Assembly (NCBI RefSeq): GCF_928381705.1
Contig: NZ_CAKMSR010000011.1
Span: 29,502 to 93,501, forward strand
Length of the DNA stretch: 64,000 nt
Source: Rothia nasimurium
GTDB lineage: Bacteria; Actinomycetota; Actinomycetes; Actinomycetales; Micrococcaceae
Direction: 5' to 3'
Positions 22,107 to 30,330 of the stretch are shown piece by piece (position 1 is the first letter of the stretch; each line of letters opens with the position of its first letter). A program made the translations under genes and the position numbers. The notes under the pieces were generated by a model. It did no database searches. It saw only the letters and a list, made by a program, of their open reading frames with translations, and was not told the DNA's origin.

Positions 22107-22394
22107 ATGTTGATTGTTGATATCTTCCACAAGATTTACCCCGTCTTTCTGGCCGGTCTGGGCTTTGGTGCTGGCCTGCCGATTCTCTACGCCCTGGGTG
22201 TGCGCCTGATGAGTGGCACAGCTGTAGAGACCCCCGAGGGTACTGTCTACACTGAGCCTGCCCCTGTGGCCCGCGCTGCCGCCTACGTGCTGTTTGCGGT
22301 ACTGGCTTTGGCTGTTGTGAGCGGTATTCTCTGGATCGCCAAGGATTTCATCTACGCCTACACCGGCTTCAACTTCCTGGGAGCTGTAGGCTAA
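22107..22394 (+). CDS. Small membrane protein linked to pit
   Basis: 95 aa with two hydrophobic helices (about residues 10-35 and 52-75) and a short polar loop. Its ATG directly follows the pit stop codon, implying translational coupling. Such a small membrane protein commonly accompanies pit in actinobacteria; a role in transporter function is inferred only from position. Confidence 0.75.
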   Translation: MLIVDIFHKIYPVFLAGLGFGAGLPILYALGVRLMSGTAVETPEGTVYTEPAPVARAAAYVLFAVLALAVVSGILWIAKDFIYAYTGFNFLGAVG

Positions 22395-22420
22395 ATAAAA
22401 GGGTTCTGTTTATAGACGGC

Positions 22421-22456
22421 GGGGGCTGGTGGTTTCATCTGAAACCACCGGCCCCT
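22421..22456 (+). terminator. Hairpin after the pit operon
   Basis: GGGGGCTGGTGGTTTCA pairs with TGAAACCACCGGCCCC with one mismatch; no strong T run. Probable transcription end of pit and the 22107 gene. Confidence 0.6.
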
Positions 22457-22531
22457 ACTGGTTTTAAAGGGTGGACGAACGGGGTTTTGGTTCCTTGTGC
22501 CCCCTCCTGCTAAGCCGGTAGGGTTCCTTGT

Positions 22532-23266
22532 ATGGTGCTCAACGACCTTCCCCTCCGCAGTATCACCGCCCGTAGCGACTTCGAGCCGCTCACGGACGTC
22601 CGCGCCCATACCTGGCCCTATTGTCTTGCGGTTACTCGGGCAGCGCTCGCCGGGCTCACCTTTGGGCGGCTCACGGTTATCGTGGGAGAAAACGGGGCTG
22701 GCAAGTCTTCCCTGGTTGAATCCATCGCAGAAGCCTATGGCCTGCCACTTGGCGGTGGGGATAACCGGGTTGCCCGCCCCACCTTTGAACAGGCCTCCGC
22801 TTTTGGGGCTGACCTGCAGGTAGTGCGAGGTGCGGCAGGATGCCGGGCAGGGCTCTTCCTGCGAGCTGAAGGAATGCTGGCCCACCTGGAACACCTGGCC
22901 AGCCTCAAATCAAAGCAGGCAACCGATATTCTGCGCCTCTCCCACGGGGAGGGCACCCAGCATTTACTTGAAGAATCTTTCGAAGATTACGGCCTCTGGG
23001 TTCTTGATGAACCAGAATCGGGCCTATCTTTCTCGGGGCAACTAGAGCTGTGTGCCCGCGTCCTTGCCTTTCTTGAGCGAGGCGGGCAAGTAGTGCTCTG
23101 CACCCACAGCCCGCTCCTTGCTGCGCTCGCTGCACGCCGCAATGAACTGGTGTGGGAAATAGGGGAGTGGGGGATCCAGAAACTGGCCTGGGCTGAGCTC
23201 GATATGACCACCCACTGGCGCAATATGCTCGATGACCCCGACATGTACCTGCACCACCTTGGATAA
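22532..23266 (+). CDS. AAA/ABC-type ATPase, predicted chromosome-encoded stand-alone
   Basis: 244 aa soluble ATPase with ABC-type features: Walker A GENGAGKSS (residues 52-60), signature-like LSHGEGT, Walker B LWVLDEPES and switch histidine CTHSP. No membrane helices and no permease neighbour, so this is the AAA_21/SMC-like stand-alone type rather than a transporter subunit. Substrate or partner unknown. Followed 120 bp later by the second tRNA-Ala/5S unit. Confidence 0.8.
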   Translation: MVLNDLPLRSITARSDFEPLTDVRAHTWPYCLAVTRAALAGLTFGRLTVIVGENGAGKSSLVESIAEAYGLPLGGGDNRVARPTFEQASAFGADLQVVRGAAGCRAGLFLRAEGMLAHLEHLASLKSKQATDILRLSHGEGTQHLLEESFEDYGLWVLDEPESGLSFSGQLELCARVLAFLERGGQVVLCTHSPLLAALAARRNELVWEIGEWGIQKLAWAELDMTTHWRNMLDDPDMYLHHLG

Positions 23267-23389
23267 ACCGGGGTATATCGCCTATTTTTCAGACTTTCAC
23301 CCTCAACCTGTGGCGGAGCTAACCGCATATTTGGTAGAATTGGTTTGCGCGTGCAAAAAACCTGTAGTAAGGTAGAAGCATAACACCAC

Positions 23390-23462
23390 GGGGGCGTGGC
23401 GCAATTGGTAGCGCACCTGCTTTGCAAGCAGGGGGTTAGGGGTTCGAGTCCCCTCGCCTCCA
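23390..23462 (+). tRNA. tRNA-Ala (TGC anticodon), copy 2
   Basis: Sequence identical to 20284-20356, 3106 bp away in direct orientation. Upstream sequence differs, so the duplicated segment begins exactly at or next to the first tRNA base. Confidence 0.97.
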
Positions 23463-23465
23463 CTC

Positions 23466-23581
23466 TTCGGTGATTATAGCAAGAGGGAAACACCCGGTCC
23501 CATCCCGAACCCGGAAGTTAAGGCTCTTAGCGCCGATGGTACTGCACTGGCGACGGTGTGGGAGAGTAGGTCATCGCCGAA
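23466..23581 (+). rRNA. 5S rRNA, copy 2 (no adjacent 16S/23S)
   Basis: Identical to 20360-20475, following tRNA-Ala by the same 3 nt. Downstream the copies differ by a single base (AAATGTGG versus AAATTTGG) before the shared terminator. Confidence 0.93.
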
Positions 23582-23594
23582 TTAAATTTGGTAA

Positions 23595-23627
23595 GGAACC
23601 CCAGTCGAAAGACTGGGGTTCCTTTTT
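23595..23627 (+). terminator. Terminator after 5S rRNA copy 2
   Basis: Same GGAACCCCAGTC-GAAA-GACTGGGGTTCC hairpin followed by TTTTT as copy 1. Confidence 0.95.
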
Positions 23628-23645
23628 GTATGCGCAGTTCTTTTG

Positions 23646-23714
23646 GCGAGCGTGCATGATATCGCTGAGCGTGCGCAGGGCGGGTGCACGCTCAGCGATA
23701 TGGCGCACGCTCGC
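23646..23714. repeat. Extended nested palindrome
   Basis: Inner arms ATATCGCTGAGCGTGC (23659-23674) and GCACGCTCAGCGATAT (23686-23701) are perfect 16-bp complements. Outer arms GCGAGCGTGC and GCACGCTCGC flank them, giving a cruciform-capable segment of about 69 bp, followed by two GCGTCCGC octamers. No T run; it lies between the rRNA terminator and gltS. Confidence 0.7.
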
Positions 23715-23863
23715 GTCCGCCCACCGCTCGCGTCCGCCCGTCTCTGTCATAAATAGCCAGAGGCAACCCTGTGTAGGTAAACTAAACACTTCAAAAGTAA
23801 GTAGTGTTGCAATCTCTGTGATTGCAGGTGCAAGGACGCACCAGCGAGAACAAAGGCAAAACC

Positions 23864-25330
23864 ATGTCACCACAAGCAGTTGGCTTCGCCCTCCTGATAC
23901 TCGGCGTAGCCCTTCTCATCGGCAAGATTATTCGAGTCAAAGTGGGCTGGGTACAAACCCTCTTTTTGCCCAGCTCCATCGTGGCGGGCGTCCTGCTACT
24001 CCTGCTCGGCCCGCAGGTTCTTGGCCGCTTCTCCGGCCCCTGGGGTGAAAACGGCCTCTTTACCGACGCCATGCTCACCACCTGGGGAGCCCTCCCCGGC
24101 CTGCTCATCAGCGTCATCTTCGCAACCATGTTCCTGGGGCAAGAGCTCCCCACGCCCAAGCGGGCCGTGCAGCTTGCCGGCCCCCAGCTCTCCCTGGGCG
24201 TGGCTCTAGGGTCGGGCCAGTACGTCGTGGGCCTGCTCCTTGCCGCCCTGGTGCTCGTCCCCGTCTTTGCAGCCTCGCCCATGACCGGCGCCCTCATCGA
24301 AATCGCCTTCGAGGGCGGGCACGGCACCGCTGCCGGTATGCGCGGTGTCATGGAAGACCTGGGCTTCAGTGAAGGTGCCGACCTGGCAGTTGGCCTGGCA
24401 ACCGTCGGTATCGTAGGCGGTATCGTCATCGGTATTGCCCTCATCAACTGGGGCGTGCGCACCGGCAAGACCGAAATTCTCAAGGGTGACGCCAAGATGT
24501 CGATTGCCGAGCAGAAAGGTCTCTTCCGCGAGGACGAGCACTACTCGGCCGGCACAATGACCTCCCGCCCGGCGTCCGTTGAACCGCTCTCCCTGCACAT
24601 GGCCATTATGGCGCTGGCGGTGCTGGTGGGCTGGCTGATTCTGGAGGGCCTGCGCTGGATTGAGCAGCAGACCTACGCCTCTATCATGCTGGACGAGAAC
24701 ACCCCGCTTGAAATCTTCGCTTACGTGCCGCTCTTCCCCATGGCTCTGCTCGGCGGCGTTATCGTGCAGATGATTGCTAAGGCGGTGGGCGCTGACTCTA
24801 TCATTGACCACCAGATGATGCTGCGTATTCAGGGCTGGGCTCTGGACTTCCTCATCGTTGCCGCTATCGCCAACCTCTCCCTGCAGGCTGTGGGTGAGAA
24901 CATCGCCGTCTTTGCCATTCTGGCGGTAGCCGGTATCGGCTTCAACGTGGCTATGTTCCTCTGGCTGGCCCCGCGCCTGATCGGCCGCTACTGGTTCGAA
25001 CGCGGCATCGGTGATTTCGGCCAGTCTATGGGCGTGACCGCCACCGGCCTGATTCTGATGCGCGTGGTGGATCCCAAGGGCGAATCCCCAGCTTTCGAGG
25101 CCTTTGGCTACAAGCAGCTGGTTTTTGAGCCCTTCTTCGGTGGCGGTCTGGTGACGGCCCTGGCGGTGCCCGTCATTTACCTGACCGGCATCTGGCCCCT
25201 CTTCTTCGTCATGCTCGCTATCTTCATTATCTCTATTGCGGTGGGCCTGATTTTCCTGCGCCCCAAGGAGATGAAGGACCGCGAGCGCCACACCCAGCAG
25301 ATGCAGCAGGTCAAGGCTAAGGACGCTTAA
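23864..25330 (+). CDS. gltS: Sodium/glutamate symporter family (GltS-like)
   Basis: 488 aa, 10-12 membrane helices arranged as two halves. SIVAGVLLLLLG at the N terminus, the ALIEIAFEGGHGTAAGM segment of the first half, and GDFGQSMGVTATGLILMRVVDP in the second half correspond to the duplicated GltS pore regions. Sodium-coupled glutamate uptake is expected for the family, but substrate is not proven. ATG 23864 begins the first hydrophobic helix; an upstream in-frame start adds a polar, unconserved stretch. Confidence 0.85.
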   Translation: MSPQAVGFALLILGVALLIGKIIRVKVGWVQTLFLPSSIVAGVLLLLLGPQVLGRFSGPWGENGLFTDAMLTTWGALPGLLISVIFATMFLGQELPTPKRAVQLAGPQLSLGVALGSGQYVVGLLLAALVLVPVFAASPMTGALIEIAFEGGHGTAAGMRGVMEDLGFSEGADLAVGLATVGIVGGIVIGIALINWGVRTGKTEILKGDAKMSIAEQKGLFREDEHYSAGTMTSRPASVEPLSLHMAIMALAVLVGWLILEGLRWIEQQTYASIMLDENTPLEIFAYVPLFPMALLGGVIVQMIAKAVGADSIIDHQMMLRIQGWALDFLIVAAIANLSLQAVGENIAVFAILAVAGIGFNVAMFLWLAPRLIGRYWFERGIGDFGQSMGVTATGLILMRVVDPKGESPAFEAFGYKQLVFEPFFGGGLVTALAVPVIYLTGIWPLFFVMLAIFIISIAVGLIFLRPKEMKDRERHTQQMQQVKAKDA

Positions 25331-25391
25331 GCACGGAAGGACGCACGGGTACCCCGGGCGAGGGGAAGGGTTCTGCTAGGCTGAAACCACC

Positions 25392-26505
25392 ATGACCCAC
25401 CCATACCCAGAACAGCCTTATAACGCCCCGCCTGGGGAAAGTGCGTCCGTTCAGACCCCGCCTGAGCAAACCGTGCCAGCTCCGCCTGTGCCGGCTGAAG
25501 CCGTGCCTGCCAGCGTGCCCGCCCAGACGCCTGATACTGCCGTCCCTGGCATTGAGAACAAGTCCTATACCCGGCGCAATATTCTGATTCTGCTGGGTGT
25601 ACTGGCCGTTCCCACGGCGCTGGTTCTGGCGCTTGTGGCCTATTTCGCGGGGTCTCGCAGCCACATGACGTTGGGCGGAGGGAGCATCTGGGATTCGTCG
25701 ATACTGACCGGTGACGGCTCATCAAACTCAGATGCCACCTGGCTCAGCGTTGCCGATACCGGCAGTATAGAGTCGGGCGTCCTTGCCGAGCACCTTGCGC
25801 AGACAGTGCCCCAGCTGGGTGGTACCAGCGGAATCTTCCAGCGAGAGCCCACCCATGCCACCTACATTTACCTGCCGAGCGGTGGCTCCATCGACATTGA
25901 CAGCCACGAGGAAATCCCTATTACCCTCTTTGCCGAGACCTGGCAGGCGATCCTCACGCGGGCGTCCGACGAGCGCATGGGGTCGGGTGAGTGCTTCCGC
26001 TCGCGGGGCTGACGAATACGAAACCGAGGCTCCCTGGGCCGAGGTCACATACTACCTCTACGGAGATAAGGGCTCAGACCAGCAGGCCCTACTCGTTGAT
26101 ATGGCCAGCTGGGAGCCCCTGGAGGGGGCAGACCTTGAGAGCGTTTCGTACGTGGAGGAGACCCAGATTGATGCCGAGACGATACAGGTTTTCGTCTTCG
26201 GCCCGTTGAGCGAGACGCAGGTCTGGTCACGCTCTGCTACCCCGGTTGCCCAGGCATTTGCGGCGCATACTGAGGGGTTAGAGGTCGTGAGCATCAACAA
26301 ATACCGGGACTCCACCGACTACTTTGTGACCGCCCGCTTTGAGAGCTACACGGGAGATACGGACGCCGCCCGCCAGGCCATGGTCGAGGGCGTGCAGGGA
26401 ACGGCGATTGGCAGCGCCTTTACCCTTGACCTGATGGACGCCACCACCTCGGCCTACTACTTCGAAGGCCGGTGGGACGTCTACGAGTCAGGAATCTCAG
26501 AATAA
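25392..26505 (+). pseudogene. Membrane-anchored hypothetical protein, frameshifted
   Basis: One protein split across two frames. The first frame (25392-26012) gives a Pro/Ala-rich N terminus, a membrane helix at about residues 57-82 and an extracytoplasmic domain, then stops at TGA. The second frame continues the same domain from GADEYETEAPW to SGISE at 26505. Removing one G from the run at about 26005-26008 joins them without loss. No family recognised; single-pass anchored protein with two segments rich in acidic and aromatic residues. Either a natural frameshift or a homopolymer sequencing error. Confidence 0.75.
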
Positions 26506-26521
26506 GCCCCCTTACAGCAAA

Positions 26522-26553
26522 GGCCCCGGCCTCCCTGTGCGGGAGCCGGGGCC
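26522..26553 (+). terminator. Terminator-like hairpin
   Basis: GGCCCCGG and CCGGGGCC with CTCCC / GGGAG inner pairs and one bulged C; lies between convergent genes and may serve both. Confidence 0.7.
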
Positions 26554-26609
26554 GGGCGTCCGCGCTCGCAATCAACGAGGGGTGGACGCATGTGAGCAGC
26601 TAGTGAGGA

Positions 26610-27242
26610 CTAGGCAGCGGGGGTCTTCCAGGGGTCCTCAACGGGGCGAGAAGCCTTGAAAGCGGCTGCGCCAGCGACAGCGCCAGCAACCAGCAGACCA
26701 AAGACCAGCAGGCCCTTGTTGCCGCTCTTAGAAGCCTTCTTCTGCTCCTTGGCGTAACCCTTAGCGGCCTTAACAGCAGCCTTCTGAGCCTTCTTCAGCG
26801 CCTTCTTGTCGCCGGTGACCTTAGCAGCGACAGTCTCAACCTGGGTGGGAACCTCAGCGTCGGAGAGCTTGTCTGCAACGGTGGTGGCAACGTCAGCAGC
26901 CTTAACGCGGGCGGTTGCTACAGCGTTTTCAACGGCGGGGGTGACATCGTCGATGGTGTGCTGAATCTTGTCGGCCAGGGTGGACTGGACCTTCTCCAGC
27001 TTCTTGGAGCTGTCCTTAGCAACAGACTGGGTTGCCTTGGAGATGCTCTTACCCTGCTTCTCAGCAGCCTTCTGCAGGGCTGAAACCTTCTTGCCGGTGA
27101 GCTTCTCGGCGCGAGCGGCCTTCTTCTCGGCCAGGGCGGTCAGCTTGTCAGCCTTCTTGCCGGTGTTCTTAGCGGCCTTTGAGAAGAACTTCTCTGCCTG
27201 CTTCTGAGCTTTCTTAGCCTTGCTCTTCTTGCACAGTGCCAT
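26610..27242 (-). CDS. Lys/Ala-rich helical protein with C-terminal membrane segment
   Basis: 210 aa from ATG 27242, which has GGAGG 8 bases upstream. Residues 1-60 and 80-165 are highly Lys/Ala-rich with heptad-like spacing (KKAQKQAEKFFSKAAK and similar), resembling histone H1/PHA-granule-associated helical proteins. A hydrophobic stretch LLVFGLLVAGAVAGAAAF near residues 176-195 predicts a membrane anchor. Pattern suggests a coiled, positively charged protein tethered to the membrane; function not recognised. Confidence 0.75.
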   Translation of the reverse strand: MALCKKSKAKKAQKQAEKFFSKAAKNTGKKADKLTALAEKKAARAEKLTGKKVSALQKAAEKQGKSISKATQSVAKDSSKKLEKVQSTLADKIQHTIDDVTPAVENAVATARVKAADVATTVADKLSDAEVPTQVETVAAKVTGDKKALKKAQKAAVKAAKGYAKEQKKASKSGNKGLLVFGLLVAGAVAGAAAFKASRPVEDPWKTPAA

Positions 27243-27523
27243 GGGTGTTTCCTCCATGTGTGGGGCTGCCCCTCACCTAACTCGTGAGTTCGAGTAGAGC
27301 GCGGTGGCCAGCAACTTACATTTAGTATCAGCTTACTTTCTAAAACCTTAAAAGTGTTTTGCGGCGGCACAAAAACCCTCGTGTTTCTCTGCCCGCTAAA
27401 GTTAAGGGCTTCTGAAGGGTGGGTGGACGCTGGTGCGCACCCGCTCGAATGCGACGTGAATTCCCGAGCGGGTGGTGTTTGAACGGACGCTCGGGACGGA
27501 GAGTCACATTCGGGGACATGCGG
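27243..27523. other. Intergenic region before the ATPase palindrome
   Basis: 281 bp with no supported gene; includes the promoter side of the Lys/Ala-rich protein and CGGACGC-type octamers. Nothing else recognised. Confidence 0.5.
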
Positions 27524-27583
27524 TTCTAAATCTTTCTAAGACATTCTAAAATATTTTTTAGAACGCCTTAGAAAGATTTAGAA
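27524..27583. promoter_or_regulatory. 60-bp nested palindrome, putative operator of the ATPase gene
   Basis: Outer arms TTCTAAATCTTTCTAAG (27524-27540) and CTTAGAAAGATTTAGAA (27567-27583) are perfect 17-bp complements. Inner arms TTCTAAA (27544-27550) and TTTAGAA (27557-27563) are nested within. TTCTAA half sites occur repeatedly. The A/T-rich centre lies only about 12 bp from the start codon of the next gene, so binding here would control it; the segment overlaps its leader. Confidence 0.75.
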
Positions 27584-27594
27584 AGCAGCGAACG

Positions 27595-28785
27595 ATGAAT
27601 CAAGACCTCAATCCCTTCACCCCCGGAGCAGGGCTCACACCGCCTGAACTCACAGGCCGAGACCAAGAAATCATTGACTTCGACAGGCTCGTAGCCCGCA
27701 GCAAAATGCGCCTGACCGATAGAGGGCTTATGCTCTACGGTCTACGCGGAGTCGGTAAAACCGTCCTGCTTCGCAGACTAGAAACCCATGCAGAACGCTC
27801 CGGCTGGCTCACCCTCAGACTCGAAGGGAGCCTTACTTCCTCTGCCCAAAAACAGCTTCGTATCAAACTCGCACGAGATCTTGCCCAGCAGACCAGGGTA
27901 GCCACCCAAGGGCACACTGGAAGTGCAATACAGCGAGCAATCGCCTCTATTGCCGAACTATCACTGACGCTGGGCTTTGCCCAAGCCCGCCTAGTGCTCA
28001 AACCTAAGACTGACGAACCTGCCTTCACCACCGGCGTCCTCGATATAGACTTCCCCGAAGCAATCTTGAACCTGGCAGAAGCCCTCAAAGAACTTCCCCA
28101 GCCTAAAGCTATCGGTTTTTTCATTGACGAAATCCAAGACCTCGACAGCGAACTGCTCGATATGCTCCTGACAACCCAGCATGAGGCGGGACAACGGGAA
28201 CTACCTTTTTACATCATCGGGGCTGGTCTACCCTCAGTGCCCACCCGTCTAGGGGAAATCAAAACCTACGCTGAACGCCTCTTCAGCTACCGCGAAATAG
28301 GTGCTCTTACCCCGGATGCGACCCGGCGGGCTTTCATCGAACCTATCCGCAGGCCCGGCGGTCACATCGTAGCAAGCGCCCTCGAAAAAGCAACCGTAGC
28401 CTCACAAGGCTACCCCTACTTCATTCAGCAGTACGGGCAGGCTATCTGGAACTCTGCCGCCCAACAGACCATCACCGACGACGATGTGCTTGCTGGCCTT
28501 GCCGTAGGGCGAAGCGAACTAGATAGCGGTTTTTACCTCACCCGCTGGCAGCGGACTACCGATGCAGAACAGGACTACCTGGTTGCTATGGCCCGCGTGA
28601 TGAAAGGTCAGGTCGCCCGCACCGGAGAAATCGCAGAGACCCTGGATAAGACAGCTAACGGAACCAGCGTGGTGCGTAAATCCCTCATCGAAAAAGGGCT
28701 GGTGTACTCGCCGGGTGTAGGCCAGCTGGCCTTTACGGTGCCGGGAATGCAGGACTTCGTGCTGAGACAGGCGGGGCAGGTATAG
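27595..28785 (+). CDS. AAA+ ATPase of the ORC1/Cdc6-like (archaeal ATPase) group
   Basis: 396 aa. Walker A YGLRGVGKT (about residues 48-56), Walker B FFIDEIQDLD (about 175-184), sensor I IIGAG and an arginine-rich sensor II area, then a C-terminal winged-helix (IAETLDKTANGTSVVRKSLIEKGLVYSPG). This fold is shared by many uncharacterised bacterial ATP-binding proteins. Upstream 60-bp palindrome suggests tight or autogenous control. No toxin, transposase or nuclease is adjacent. GCGAACG precedes ATG with a weak ribosome-binding site. Confidence 0.8.
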   Translation: MNQDLNPFTPGAGLTPPELTGRDQEIIDFDRLVARSKMRLTDRGLMLYGLRGVGKTVLLRRLETHAERSGWLTLRLEGSLTSSAQKQLRIKLARDLAQQTRVATQGHTGSAIQRAIASIAELSLTLGFAQARLVLKPKTDEPAFTTGVLDIDFPEAILNLAEALKELPQPKAIGFFIDEIQDLDSELLDMLLTTQHEAGQRELPFYIIGAGLPSVPTRLGEIKTYAERLFSYREIGALTPDATRRAFIEPIRRPGGHIVASALEKATVASQGYPYFIQQYGQAIWNSAAQQTITDDDVLAGLAVGRSELDSGFYLTRWQRTTDAEQDYLVAMARVMKGQVARTGEIAETLDKTANGTSVVRKSLIEKGLVYSPGVGQLAFTVPGMQDFVLRQAGQV

Positions 28786-28874
28786 GCCGCCCGCCGGCGT
28801 CCGCTCCTTTCACTCACCGCAAAAGCTCAGGTCATATCTAGCGGCTGCCCACCTGCCCGTGCGAGAATAGGGGC

Positions 28875-29399
28875 ATGACTGCAACTGCAAAAGCAACTAT
28901 TCACACCAACCACGGTGACATCGTCGTTAACCTCTTCGGTAACCATGCACCGCTGACCGTCAAGAACTTCATCGGTCTGTCTGATGGCACCCAGGAATGG
29001 CGCCACCCCCGCACCGGCGAAGTGCAGGAAGGCCCCCTCTACAAGGACGTCATCTTCCACCGCATTATCCGCGACTTCATGATCCAGGGCGGCGACCCCC
29101 TCGGTCAGGGTATCGGCGGCCCCGGCTACCAGTTCAAGGACGAAATCCACCCCGAACTGAGCTTCAACAAGCCCTACCTGCTGGCTATGGCCAACGCAGG
29201 CCCCGGCACCAACGGCTCCCAGTTCTTCATCACCACCGTTGAGACCCCCTGGCTCAACGGCCGCCACACCATCTTCGGTGAGGTTGTAGACGAGGACTCC
29301 AAGAAGGTCGTTGACGCCATTGAAGGTGTAGCAACCGGCGCTATGGACCGCCCCGTCGAGGACGTCGTTATCTCCTCCATCGACATCGAAGAACTCTAA
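28875..29399 (+). CDS. ppiA: Peptidyl-prolyl cis-trans isomerase, cyclophilin type
   Basis: 174 aa cytosolic cyclophilin; no signal peptide. The catalytic motif VIFHRIIRDFMIQGGDP, then GPGTNGSQFFITT and LNGRHTIFGEV, are all present. Accelerates proline isomerisation during folding. Precedes the rhomboid gene by about 110 bp with a terminator between, as often seen in actinobacteria. Confidence 0.95.
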   Translation: MTATAKATIHTNHGDIVVNLFGNHAPLTVKNFIGLSDGTQEWRHPRTGEVQEGPLYKDVIFHRIIRDFMIQGGDPLGQGIGGPGYQFKDEIHPELSFNKPYLLAMANAGPGTNGSQFFITTVETPWLNGRHTIFGEVVDEDSKKVVDAIEGVATGAMDRPVEDVVISSIDIEEL

Positions 29400-29416
29400 A
29401 CCTTCCACAGGTTAGT

Positions 29417-29447
29417 GCAAGGCCCGCCCCTTCCTGGGTGGGCCTTT
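29417..29447 (+). terminator. Terminator after ppiA
   Basis: CAAGGCCCGCCC and GGGTGGGCCTTTG form an imperfect 12-bp stem, with TTTG at the 3' side, 18 bp after the ppiA stop. Confidence 0.75.
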
Positions 29448-29507
29448 GCTCTACCCTAGAAAAATTTTTTTTTGAGCGGCTAACGCCGCAGTTGAAAGGA
29501 CGAGCGC

Positions 29508-30272
29508 GTGAGCGAGCAGGTCGGCAGGTACGGCTATTCCAGTGATGAGACTCCGGTGTGCCCCCGCCACCCTGACCAGGTGACCTATGTGCGGTGCGGA
29601 CGCTGCGGGCGGCTAGCCTGCGGGCAGTGCCAGGTGCCGCTTGAGGTGGGTATGATGTGCGTGGACTGCCTGGCAGAAGCACAACGCTCAGCGCCGCAGA
29701 TTCGCTACGCTAAAACCACTCCCACTATTACATATGCCCTTATCGGCATAAATAGTGTGGTGTGGATTTTGCAGTTCTTCTTCTCTAGCGTCACTACCTT
29801 CGGTATCTATAACCCCCTCTACGTGGAATACACGGGCCAGTGGTACCGTCTGCTGACCTCGGGGTTCTTGCACTCGCCCAACAACGTCACCCACCTGCTC
29901 CTTAACATGTTCACCCTTTACCTCTTTGGGCAAGCCCTAGAGCCGCTCATGGGAAAGTGGAAGTTCCTTGCCACCTACATGCTCTCAATTATTGGTGGAT
30001 CCGTGGCAGTGCACCTGCTGGCATCTATTCTGGGTGGCATGGACGTGAGTACTTTGGGGGCTTCCGGCGGCGTCTTTGGCCTCTTCGGGGCCTTCTTCGC
30101 ACTGTCTCGGGCGCGCCAGCAGAGCACCAGCGGCATCATAATTCTGGTGGCTATCAACTTTGCTTTCGGCTTCCTCATGCCGGGAATCTCCTGGGAAGCC
30201 CACCTGGGAGGTCTAATCACGGGTGCGCTTGTCGCTACAGTTCTTGATCGGATTCCAAGCCGTTCACAGTAA
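29508..30272 (+). CDS. Rhomboid-family intramembrane serine protease
   Basis: 254 aa. GTG start with AAGGACGAG upstream. A cytoplasmic B-box-like zinc site occupies about residues 18-57 (CPRHP, VRCGRCGRLAC, QC, MMCVDC), then six helices. The catalytic serine lies in GASGGVFGLFG and the catalytic histidine in SWEAHLGGL. Cleaves membrane-protein substrates in the bilayer; substrates unknown. N-terminal zinc-binding domains are common in actinobacterial rhomboids. Confidence 0.93.
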   Translation: MSEQVGRYGYSSDETPVCPRHPDQVTYVRCGRCGRLACGQCQVPLEVGMMCVDCLAEAQRSAPQIRYAKTTPTITYALIGINSVVWILQFFFSSVTTFGIYNPLYVEYTGQWYRLLTSGFLHSPNNVTHLLLNMFTLYLFGQALEPLMGKWKFLATYMLSIIGGSVAVHLLASILGGMDVSTLGASGGVFGLFGAFFALSRARQQSTSGIIILVAINFAFGFLMPGISWEAHLGGLITGALVATVLDRIPSRSQ

Positions 30273-30285
30273 AGTCGATGTCAGC

Positions 30286-30330
30286 GAAGAAGTGCGGGAC
30301 CGCCGGTATGGCGATCCCGCACTTCTTTTA
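30286..30330 (+). terminator. Terminator after the rhomboid gene
   Basis: GAAGAAGTGCGGGA and TCCCGCACTTCTT form a 13-bp stem with a 15-nt loop followed by TTA; the 3' arm runs directly into a DnaA box (TTATTCACA). Confidence 0.85.

Noticed and set aside
24206..25291. 361-codon minus-strand frame within gltS
   Set aside because: Antisense of a gene with clear membrane-transport character; His/Gln/Gly-rich shadow.
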